Shown in pieces: positions 1 through 6,579 of a DNA stretch of 19,945 bases (its first letter is position 1; every line of letters starts with the position of its first letter). The stretch is from Elusimicrobia bacterium UBA5214. Lineage in GTDB: Bacteria; Elusimicrobiota; UBA5214. Position numbers and translations under genes: made by a program. The DNA lies in the NCBI GenBank assembly GCA_002412545.1, contig DHVG01000011.1, forward strand, positions 1-19,945, given 5' to 3'. The notes under the pieces are model-generated. The model was not told where the DNA came from. It saw only the letters and a program-made list of their open reading frames with translations, and did no database searches.

Positions 1-35
1 CAAGACTATTGACACTACCTTTATTTTTAGTGTAA

Positions 36-64
36 TTGACTTAACCGGTTTTAAGGAGTATAAT
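36..64 (+). promoter_or_regulatory. Sigma-70-type promoter for the sigma-54/kinase/activator operon
   Basis: TTGACT at 36-41 and a perfect TATAAT at 59-64 are separated by 17 bases, which is close to the housekeeping consensus. Transcription would start near 71, about 36 nt before the first ATG. The spacer holds the 8-bp palindrome AACCGGTT (43-50), and a second inverted repeat, ACACTA/TAGTGT (12-17 and 28-33), lies just upstream; both could be operators. A weaker alternative, TTGACA (9-14) with TGTAAT (31-36), has 16-bp spacing. The assignment is by motif only. Confidence 0.6.
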
Positions 65-91
65 TTTTACACAAAGGAAAAAACTCCTTAA
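51..91. repeat. Inverted repeat overlapping the -10 box and leader
   Basis: TTAAGGAGT (51-59) is repeated exactly in inverse as ACTCCTTAA (83-91), with 23 bases between. The left arm ends on the first base of the -10 box and the right arm lies in the predicted leader. This placement fits a repressor or autoregulatory operator better than an RNA hairpin, because the left arm is upstream of the predicted start of transcription. The binding protein is unknown. Confidence 0.5.
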
Positions 92-106
92 TAAGCAAAG
101 ACAACA

Positions 107-1246
107 ATGTATAACTTAAGTATTGAACCGGGACAATTTACACAAATTAAACAAACACAAAAATTAGTAGCGAGAATGAAGTTGGCTAATTTTATGAACC
201 TGCCCGAAGATAAATTTGCCTGCTTGGTTAATGGGATGGAAAATGACCCTTTATTTAAAAAATTAATCTATCCTGAGGACAAAAAAGAAAAAGTTATCAG
301 TTATCAGCGATTTCTGCACACTGACCTGAATACAAACTTTTATGAACTTAATGAAAACATCACTCCGGATATAACTTCTTTTGATGTAGTGTCTTTCCTT
401 GAAGATAGAAAAGAGATTATTCCGATGACAAAAAAGTTGGGAATAGATAAATTTAAACAATATTTCCTCTATAATGAAGGTAACTACTCTAATGAAGAAA
501 TATCCCTCCGCTGCGGGCTAACAATTAGTGAAGTAGAAAAACTGAATAATTTTGTCAATGAATTGGCTATTCACAGTGAGTTTTTTCATCCTTCAAGAAT
601 TACTTCATCAGAACAAATCTGCTACACAAAAATTGCTTCTTTGGAAAAAGATAATTCAGGGGATTTTTTTATCCGATATTATTCACCAAATTTAGCACGG
701 GGGAGATATGTCATAAATTACGAAAAGATAGCCAGATTGAAAAAAGAAAAAGTTTTTTCTAAAGAAGAGACAAAGAAATTAGACAAATTATTAAAAAAAT
801 TGGAACTGATAAATCTAAGGAAGAGTACGCTTAACCAAATCCTCTATTATCTTTTGCAAACACAAACTAAGTATTTAAAATCAGACGATTGGAAAAAGAT
901 AAAATTCTTAAAGCAGAAAGATTTGGCTTCAAAAATGGGAGTTCATCCCAGTGTGATTAACCGGATGCTTCAGTATAGAAGTATAGAGACCCCTTGGGGT
1001 GAAGAGAAACCATTGAAGTATTTTTTTACCGGGAAGAAAAAAGAAATTCAAAATTTGATTAGAGATATTCTTGAAGAAGAAAAGGATGAATTAAATAAAG
1101 GAATAATAACTTATCCTTACAGCGATGGAAAGATTAAGAATAAATTAAAGAATGAATACAAGATTGCTCTTGCTCGACGGACAGTGAGGGAATACCGTAA
1201 GGAGATAGAAATAGATTCCAGTTTTCAAAGAAGAATAAAGAAATGA
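107..1246 (+). CDS. rpoN: Divergent, shortened RNA polymerase sigma-54 factor
   Basis: This 379-residue protein has the C-terminal signature of sigma-54, the factor that directs RNA polymerase to -24/-12 promoters and needs an AAA+ activator to open them. The RpoN box is at 356-365 (ARRTVREYRK) after a 'YPYSD..I...L' stretch (336-348). The DNA-binding helix-turn-helix is at about 268-308, with the family pattern 'kdLa..mgvHpS.inR...yr.ietP.G' ending in 'KYFF'. Residues 234-258 match the 'R.sTL.qi...l..Q..yL' core segment. Residues 13-52 fit region I, the activator-interacting part, though it is less glutamine-rich than usual. Family members are typically 430-500 residues, and the acidic linker after region I seems mostly missing. 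An in-frame TAA at 92-94 leaves ATG 107 as the only good start, and it has no Shine-Dalgarno. The stop overlaps the next gene as ATGA, so the two genes are probably translationally coupled. This may be a second, dedicated copy beside a housekeeping rpoN. Confidence 0.85.
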   Translation: MYNLSIEPGQFTQIKQTQKLVARMKLANFMNLPEDKFACLVNGMENDPLFKKLIYPEDKKEKVISYQRFLHTDLNTNFYELNENITPDITSFDVVSFLEDRKEIIPMTKKLGIDKFKQYFLYNEGNYSNEEISLRCGLTISEVEKLNNFVNELAIHSEFFHPSRITSSEQICYTKIASLEKDNSGDFFIRYYSPNLARGRYVINYEKIARLKKEKVFSKEETKKLDKLLKKLELINLRKSTLNQILYYLLQTQTKYLKSDDWKKIKFLKQKDLASKMGVHPSVINRMLQYRSIETPWGEEKPLKYFFTGKKKEIQNLIRDILEEEKDELNKGIITYPYSDGKIKNKLKNEYKIALARRTVREYRKEIEIDSSFQRRIKK

Positions 1247-3147
1247 AAATTTCTTTAAGAACAAAGTTAGCCCTCAGTTTTTTAACCGTAATCATAATTA
1301 GCGGTTTTTTTACCACTTTTGCCGGGCTATATCTAATTGAAAATACGATTGTCAAACAAGCACAAGATAAAGTGAGAGTTGACCTGAATTCAGCACGCGA
1401 AATATATGAACAGAAGATTAAAGATGTTAAAGAAATAATTCGTTTAACCGCAACGCGAGTTCTTCTTTTTGAAACACTCCGGGGAGGAAACATCCCGGCA
1501 GTACGCCGACAACTGGAAAAAGTAAGAAAAGAAGAAGCTTTAGATATTCTTACCGTTACCGATACAGACGGTCGGGTTATTCTGCGTCTGCGTAATCCAA
1601 AAATAGTAGGTGATGACCAGAGTAATGATAAATTGCTTAAGAAAGTTTTCTTGGAAAAAAAAGAGTATGCCTCAACAATGATTATCGCAAAAGAAGAGTT
1701 GCTGAAGGAAGGAGAAGACCTTGCTCAACGAGCACATATCAAATATATCCCTACACCGAAAGCAAGATTTAGACCGGAAACTGAAGAAACTGCCGGGATG
1801 ATGATTAAGGCAGGAGCACCAATTTTTGCTCGGGATGGAGAATTTATCGGTATAATCTACGGGGGTAAATTACTTAACCAAGATTATACAATTGTTGATA
1901 AAATAAAAGATACCGTTTTTCAAGGAATAAAATATAAAGGAAAAGATATTGGTACCGCAACCATCTTTCAAGATGATTTGCGCATTGCTACCAATGTGCT
2001 TAAAGAAGACGGCACAAGGGCAATTGGTACGCGTATCGCCCAAGAAGTATATGAACAAGTAATCATAAAAGGGAAACCCTGGATAGAAAGAGCATTTGTG
2101 GTTAATGACTGGTATATTACCGCTTATGAACCGATAAAAGATATTAGCGGGAAAATTATTGGTATTCTCTATGTGGGAATGCTGGAAAAAAGATTTACTG
2201 ATTTGAAGAAGGAAGTGACATTCATCTTTACCGGTGTAACTTTAGTCGGAATAATTTTTGTCTTAGCCATATCCTATTTCTTAGCCGGACAAATATTGAA
2301 TCCAATTGAAAATCTAATCCGTGCTTCCCGGGAACTTGGTCAAGGAAATTTAGAATACCGGATTAAAAATATACCTAAAGACGAAATTGGTAAATTAGCT
2401 GAAACTTTTAATTTTATGGCTGATTCTCTGAAAACAAGAGATGAAAAACTTAAAGAGACAACGAAAGAACAACTAATGCGCTCAGAAAAATTGGCTTCTA
2501 TTGGTAGATTAGCCGCTGGTGTTGCTCACGAAATAAATAATCCGCTGACCGGTATTTTAACCTTTTCCCATCTTTTACTGAAGAAAAAATCTTCTGATGA
2601 CCCGGAAAGAGAAAAATTGGAAACAATTATTAATGAAACGACCCGTTGTCGGGCAATTGTGAAAGGACTTTTAGATTTTGCGCGTCAAACAAAACCGGAA
2701 AAAAAATTTGCTGACCTCAATGAAATAATTGAATATTCATTATCCTTAGTTGAAAGACATGCTTCTTTTCATGATATTAAGATGATTAGAGAACTTAGTC
2801 CTTCTTTACCCAGAGCAAGGGTTGATGTTAATCAAATTCAACAGGTCTTTATGAATATTATTATTAATGCTCAAGAAGCAATGCCGGAAGGTGGTACTTT
2901 AACGATTAAAAGTAGTATTACTGAGAATGGATTTATTGAAATCAGGTTTATTGATACTGGTTGCGGTGTTCCTGAAGAAAATATGGATAAATTGTTTGAC
3001 CCTTTTTTTACTACTAAGCACGAAGGTAAGGGAACTGGGTTAGGTTTAGCGGTGAGTTACGGTATTATTGAAGGACACCAAGGGAATATTGAAATTCAGA
3101 GTAAACTGAATAAAGGAACAACTGTAATTATTCGGCTACCTTTTTAG
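1243..3147 (+). CDS. Membrane sensor histidine kinase, dCache-HAMP-HisKA-HATPase
   Basis: This is a 634-residue two-component sensor of the NtrB/ZraS type. It has a first membrane helix at about 8-32 and an extracytoplasmic Cache-type sensor at about 35-322. The sensor includes the conserved 'RAFVVNDWYITAYEPI...IIGILYVGMLE' stretch (283-315) seen in dCache kinases of deltaproteobacterial style. A second membrane helix (325-347) and a HAMP linker (348-400) follow. The dimerisation domain carries the phospho-acceptor His429 in AGVAHEINNP. The ATPase domain has the N box (N538, N542), G1 DTGCG (571-575), F box FDPFFTTK (585-592) and G2 GKGTGLGL (595-602), so all catalytic motifs are intact. The gene overlaps the sigma-54 stop by 4 bases and is followed 38 bases later by its likely cognate regulator. 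Cache sensors usually bind small organic acids, amino acids or similar ligands; the ligand here cannot be read from the sequence. Confidence 0.92.
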   Translation: MKISLRTKLALSFLTVIIISGFFTTFAGLYLIENTIVKQAQDKVRVDLNSAREIYEQKIKDVKEIIRLTATRVLLFETLRGGNIPAVRRQLEKVRKEEALDILTVTDTDGRVILRLRNPKIVGDDQSNDKLLKKVFLEKKEYASTMIIAKEELLKEGEDLAQRAHIKYIPTPKARFRPETEETAGMMIKAGAPIFARDGEFIGIIYGGKLLNQDYTIVDKIKDTVFQGIKYKGKDIGTATIFQDDLRIATNVLKEDGTRAIGTRIAQEVYEQVIIKGKPWIERAFVVNDWYITAYEPIKDISGKIIGILYVGMLEKRFTDLKKEVTFIFTGVTLVGIIFVLAISYFLAGQILNPIENLIRASRELGQGNLEYRIKNIPKDEIGKLAETFNFMADSLKTRDEKLKETTKEQLMRSEKLASIGRLAAGVAHEINNPLTGILTFSHLLLKKKSSDDPEREKLETIINETTRCRAIVKGLLDFARQTKPEKKFADLNEIIEYSLSLVERHASFHDIKMIRELSPSLPRARVDVNQIQQVFMNIIINAQEAMPEGGTLTIKSSITENGFIEIRFIDTGCGVPEENMDKLFDPFFTTKHEGKGTGLGLAVSYGIIEGHQGNIEIQSKLNKGTTVIIRLPF

Positions 3148-3185
3148 AAAAAGAAGAAACCTAATAGTTCAGAAGGAGTTAGCCA

Positions 3186-4580
3186 ATGTCCGAGAAGGCA
3201 AGAATCTTAGTTGTTGATGACGAACCGGTTATTTGTAAAAGTTGTCAGGAAATCCTTACCGAGGCCGGTTACGAGGTGGAAACACTACAAAGTAGCCGTG
3301 CTGCTTTGGAGAGAGTGAAAGAAGAACTGTTTGATTTGGTGCTTATTGATTTAAAGATGCCAGGTATTGACGGAATGGAATTTCTTCGTTTAGTCAAACA
3401 AAGTAATCCGGAAATAACCGCAATTATGATTACTGGGTATTCAACAATTGAAAGCGCAGTGGAAGCAATTAAGTTAGGTTCATTTGATTATATCCCTAAA
3501 CCATTTACTCCTGATGAGTTAGCTCTGCGGGTGGAAAAAGCGTTGAAGACAAGATATTTACTTCAGGAAAATATTTATCTACGGAGAGAGTTGCAAGCAA
3601 AATATGAATTTTCTAATATCATCGGCAAAAGTAAAAAAATGCAAGAAGTGTATAAAATTATTGAAAAAGTTGCCCCTACGGATAGTACGGTTCTCATTCA
3701 TGGTGAGAGTGGTTCCGGAAAGGAACTCGTTGCTCGGGCAATCCATTATCATAGTTCCCGTAAAGACAAACCGTTTATGTCGGTTGACTGCGGTGCTCTC
3801 TCAGAAAATTTATTAGAAAGCGAACTATTTGGTCATGTCAAGGGGTCATTTACGGGAGCAATTATCACCAAACCCGGTCTCTTTGAGGTAGCCGACGGGG
3901 GAACGTTTTTCTTAGACGAAATCGGAGATATATCTCCGGCTATTCAAGCGAAATTGCTAAGAGTCCTCCAGGAGAGAGAAATCAAACCGGTTGGTGGGAC
4001 AAAGACAACTAAAGTGAATATCCGCTTGATTACTGCAACTAACAAAAACTTGGAAGAAATGATTGAAAAAAGAATGTTTCGTGAAGACCTCTATTATCGA
4101 CTAAATGTTGTACCAATTTTTCTACCCCCCTTACGGGAACGAGAAGGAGATATCCCCTTATTGGTTATGCATTTTTTGAACAAATATAACCTTGAAAGAA
4201 ACAAAGATGTAAAGGAAATTTCTCCCGAAGCGATGAAGTTACTTGAAGAATATCCCTGGCCAGGTAATGTGCGAGAATTGGAGAATGTCATTGAAAGAAC
4301 TGTAGTAATGAGTGATGCAGAAATGATTAGACCGGAACATTGGCCGCTAAATATTCAAAAGAAAACAATCAATCTGGAAACAATCATCCCTAAGAATGCA
4401 GAGGAATTAAAAAGGCTAAAAAAACAGGCAAAAGAAGAAGTAGTAGGAGAAATTGAAAAATCATTTATTGTGGAAACTTTGAAAAGAAACGATTGGAACA
4501 TAAGCAAAGCAGCTAAAGATGTAGGAATGAAACGACAAAATTTCCAAACTTTAATGAAAAAATATCAAATTAAGCCGTGA
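3186..4580 (+). CDS. NtrC-family sigma-54-dependent response regulator
   Basis: This 464-residue protein has the classic three-part layout. The receiver domain (about 5-120) has an acidic pair at D11-D12, phospho-acceptor Asp55 and Lys105. The AAA+ domain (about 142-375) has Walker A GESGSGKE (173-180), the sigma-54 contact loop GSFTGA (220-225), Walker B FFLDEIGD (241-248) and WPGNVREL (358-365). A Fis-type helix-turn-helix sits at about 426-462. GSFTGA is a conservative variant of GAFTGA, so the protein should still engage and remodel sigma-54 holoenzyme. A strong Shine-Dalgarno (AAGGAG, 3173-3178) lies 7 bases before ATG 3186. It is the third gene of an operon that also encodes a sigma-54 factor and a Cache kinase, which are the partners it needs. 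The gene ends one base before a 149-bp inverted-repeat element. No poly-T terminator is visible after it. Confidence 0.93.
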   Translation: MSEKARILVVDDEPVICKSCQEILTEAGYEVETLQSSRAALERVKEELFDLVLIDLKMPGIDGMEFLRLVKQSNPEITAIMITGYSTIESAVEAIKLGSFDYIPKPFTPDELALRVEKALKTRYLLQENIYLRRELQAKYEFSNIIGKSKKMQEVYKIIEKVAPTDSTVLIHGESGSGKELVARAIHYHSSRKDKPFMSVDCGALSENLLESELFGHVKGSFTGAIITKPGLFEVADGGTFFLDEIGDISPAIQAKLLRVLQEREIKPVGGTKTTKVNIRLITATNKNLEEMIEKRMFREDLYYRLNVVPIFLPPLREREGDIPLLVMHFLNKYNLERNKDVKEISPEAMKLLEEYPWPGNVRELENVIERTVVMSDAEMIRPEHWPLNIQKKTINLETIIPKNAEELKRLKKQAKEEVVGEIEKSFIVETLKRNDWNISKAAKDVGMKRQNFQTLMKKYQIKP

Positions 4581-4729
4581 CCCCGCACCTTTGGTAGATA
4601 TGAGTTGTTTCTGATGCCTTCTACTCTAAAGCTCGATTAAAAGAACGCAATAATATTCCGAAGACAAGACACTTATCTTTAGAATAACAACTCATCAAGA
4701 GAAAGGCATCATCTACCAAAGGTGCAGGG
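4581..4729. repeat. 149-bp inverted-repeat element with two crossing inner helices
   Basis: The ends form a 19-bp inverted repeat with one mismatch: CCCCGCACCTTTGGTAGAT (4581-4599) against 4711-4729. Three further complementary pairs lie inside: Q, ATGAGTTGTT (4600-4609) with 4686-4695; R, TGATGCCTT (4612-4620) with 4703-4711; S, TCTAAAG (4625-4631) with 4677-4683. The left-side order is P-Q-R-S, but the right side reads S'-Q'-R'-P' rather than S'-R'-Q'-P'. The Q and R helices therefore cross, giving either a pseudoknot or two alternative folds inside one closing stem. The element starts directly after the activator's stop codon. There is no T-run after it, so it is not a standard terminator. 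It could be a structured RNA, a miniature palindromic mobile element, or both. Confidence 0.6.
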
Positions 4730-4950
4730 TGCATAATTTCCTCAAGAAAATGCATAAAATTTACATGCATCTTCCCTTTGCGTCAGTTGATTTTCTTCCC
4801 AACAACCTACCGCATATATGAAATATATGCAGTGAAAAGTTAAATCTTCATCATCCTCAGTAAAATAAATTTTTAAACTTTTTACCTATTTTACGAAGAT
4901 AAACATTCCCCAAAAGCATATAAAAACAGTGATAATTACTATCTCCTTAA

Positions 4951-4982
4951 TTGTTTAGAGAATGTAGTTGGCATAAAATTGC
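4951..4982 (+). promoter_or_regulatory. Candidate promoter of the receiver-folD gene, with a near -24/-12 element
   Basis: TTGTTT (4951-4956) and TAAAAT (4974-4979) are 17 bases apart, a fair sigma-70 match. Overlapping this is TTGGCA...TTGC (4968-4973 and 4979-4982), which looks like a sigma-54 promoter. However, GG (4970-4971) and GC (4981-4982) are 9 bases apart rather than the required 10. The sigma-70 reading is the safer one. Either would start transcription about 50-60 bases before ATG 5043. Confidence 0.4.
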
Positions 4983-5025
4983 CCTAATAAAAATGGTCAG
5001 TGGTTCAATCTACAATAAATTAAAA

Positions 5026-5034
5026 AAAGGAGGT
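5026..5034 (+). promoter_or_regulatory. Strong Shine-Dalgarno that fixes the start of the receiver-FolD fusion
   Basis: AAAGGAGGT sits 8 bases before ATG 5043. It supports translation starting at the receiver domain and so argues that the fusion is real, not a read-through of two genes. No comparable site was noticed before the FolD part. Confidence 0.75.
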
Positions 5035-5042
5035 ATAAGCCC

Positions 5043-6380
5043 ATGGACAAAGAAATTAAAACAATTCTCATTGCTGATGTTGATGAAAAAAGTAGTTCTT
5101 CACTGGCAAAATTTTTTGCGGAGAGAGGGTATTCAGTCATTACATCCAAAGTTGCCAGTGAAGTAATTCAAAAAATTCAAAACACACGAATTGATGTTCT
5201 TGTGATGAATGTTGAGTTAGAAGAAATGAAAGGATATGAAGTAGTTCCAATTGTAAAAAAGATTACTCCCAAATTGCCGATTATTATAATATCCGACGAT
5301 TTTTCTCTTGAAATTGCTAAAAAAGTTCATCAAGCAGGTATCTTTTATTATGCGATGAAACCACTGGACATGCAAGAGATGGAATTAGCCATCCGTGATG
5401 CTTTCAAAGAATTAGAGAAAGAGGTCACTACCTCAATAGATAGAATGGTGACTATTTCTACCGTAAAAGAAGAACCGGCCGGAGTAGAAAAGAAAAAAGA
5501 AGCACAATTGATTGATGGTAAAGCAGTAGCGAAAAGAATAAAAGAAGAGTTAAAAAATGAAATCAGTCAATTGAAAGAAAAATATCACTCTTCACCAGTC
5601 CTTTTAGCAATTCAGGTCGGAGAAAATCCTGCTTCAGCGGTATATCTAAAAAGTCAACATAAAGGATGTGAAGAAGTAGGAATTGATTTTCAACTTGAGC
5701 AATTACCTAAAGAAATTACTGAAAAAGAACTCATTAAGTTCATTGAAGAAAAAAATGAAGATGAAAGAGTTTCCGGAATCATTCTCCAGATGCCTTTACC
5801 AGCGCAGATAAATGCGGAAAAAGTGCAAGCAATAATTGACCCGGCCAAAGATGTAGAAGGGGTAAATCCTGAAAATATGGGAATGTTAGTTTATGGTAAA
5901 CCCAAACTTGCTCCTTGTACCGCTTTGTCGGTAATGGAATTAATTAAAAGTACCGGTACCTCAATCAAAGGATTACAGGTTACGGTGGTTGGACATAGTT
6001 CAATTGTTGGGAAACCTTTAGCACTCCTTCTTTTATCTTCACCTTTTGAATCAGCGACGACAACTGTTTGTCATATCGCTACCCGTGATTTAGCCAGTCA
6101 TACAAGAAAGGCGGATATCTTAATTGTTGCGGTAGGTAAAGCTGGACTAATCAAAGGAGAGATGATTAAAGAAGGTGCAATTGTTATTGATGTCGGAGTT
6201 AACCGAGTCGGAGATAAAATTGTTGGTGATGTTCTTTTTGAAGAAGCAAAAGAAAAAGCATCTTTGATTACACCTGTCCCGGGAGGTGTTGGTCAAGTAA
6301 CCACGGCTATGCTTTTGAGAAATACTATTGAAGCTTGGAAATCTCGTCTGGGAATCCCGGTAGAAAGCGAACGGATTTAA
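5043..6380 (+). CDS. folD: Pseudo-receiver domain fused to FolD (methylene-THF dehydrogenase/cyclohydrolase)
   Basis: Residues 5-125 are a CheY-like receiver. The phospho-acceptor position holds Asn56 ('VLVMNVELEEMKG'), and only Asp12 of the usual acidic pair remains (A11-D12-V13-D14), while Ser84 and Lys106 are kept. It should not be phosphorylated in the normal way. A charged linker (126-153) leads to a complete FolD domain (155-436), versus about 285 residues for normal stand-alone FolD. FolD interconverts methylene-, methenyl- and 10-formyl-tetrahydrofolate with NADP in the cytoplasm. Visible motifs are VGENPAS (192-198), GIILQMPLP (245-253), the Rossmann loop GHSSIVGKP (317-325) and PVPGGVG (411-417). 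Tyr201 is present, but the usual lysine four residues on is Gln205, and the KDVDG motif reads KDVEG (269-273). These changes may alter cyclohydrolase activity. A strong ribosome-binding site precedes the start, and a terminator follows the stop. It is probably a single-gene unit. Confidence 0.92.
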   Translation: MDKEIKTILIADVDEKSSSSLAKFFAERGYSVITSKVASEVIQKIQNTRIDVLVMNVELEEMKGYEVVPIVKKITPKLPIIIISDDFSLEIAKKVHQAGIFYYAMKPLDMQEMELAIRDAFKELEKEVTTSIDRMVTISTVKEEPAGVEKKKEAQLIDGKAVAKRIKEELKNEISQLKEKYHSSPVLLAIQVGENPASAVYLKSQHKGCEEVGIDFQLEQLPKEITEKELIKFIEEKNEDERVSGIILQMPLPAQINAEKVQAIIDPAKDVEGVNPENMGMLVYGKPKLAPCTALSVMELIKSTGTSIKGLQVTVVGHSSIVGKPLALLLLSSPFESATTTVCHIATRDLASHTRKADILIVAVGKAGLIKGEMIKEGAIVIDVGVNRVGDKIVGDVLFEEAKEKASLITPVPGGVGQVTTAMLLRNTIEAWKSRLGIPVESERI

Positions 6381-6436
6381 TTAACCTTTTCGGAGAAAAT
6401 AAGAACTTTTCTTAAGCGTCATTTTGACTATTCAAC

Positions 6437-6497
6437 GGGTGTTCTCCCATTTTTTTCAGTATATTATGCTGTTAATTTAGGAGAACACCCTTTTTTT
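6437..6497 (+). terminator. Rho-independent terminator after receiver-folD
   Basis: GGGTGTTCTCC (6437-6447) pairs perfectly with GGAGAACACCC (6480-6490) and is followed at once by seven T (6491-6497). The 11-bp GC-rich stem and T-run are typical. The 32-base loop is longer than usual. It starts 57 bases after the stop codon. Confidence 0.85.
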
Positions 6498-6539
6498 GCC
6501 CCCAAAAAAAATTTAGTAAAGTATAACTACAAAAAATAC

Positions 6540-6569
6540 TTGACAAAAGAAAACTAAATATGATAAAAT
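6540..6569 (+). promoter_or_regulatory. Strong extended -10 promoter placing the start at the next gene's ATG
   Basis: A consensus TTGACA (6540-6545), an 18-base spacer and TAAAAT (6564-6569) preceded by TG (6561-6562) make a convincing extended -10 promoter. The expected transcription start, 6575-6577, is only 3-5 bases before ATG 6580. The mRNA would therefore be essentially leaderless. Confidence 0.65.
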
Positions 6570-6579
6570 ATACTGAAAG

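Larger units (their letters stand above)
4730..5042. other. Non-coding stretch between the sigma-54 operon and receiver-FolD
   Basis: I see no gene in these 313 bases. They contain a perfect hairpin, GCATATAT-GAA-ATATATGC (4812-4830), and an inverted repeat GTAAAATA/TATTTTAC (4860-4867 and 4887-4894). They also contain two copies of ATGCAT (4750-4755 and 4765-4770), then the candidate promoter and ribosome-binding site of the next gene. Nothing here resembles a tetrahydrofolate riboswitch or a tRNA. Given the composition, the AT-rich palindromes could be incidental. Confidence 0.5.

Noticed and set aside
4581..4729. Rho-independent terminator of the NtrC-family gene
   Set aside because: Although the stem is long, no T-run follows the right arm and the inner helices cross, unlike a simple terminator hairpin.
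4730..5042. Tetrahydrofolate riboswitch upstream of the FolD fusion
   Set aside because: The region lacks the conserved helices and motifs of the known THF riboswitch. Only AT-rich palindromes and a promoter-like site are visible.
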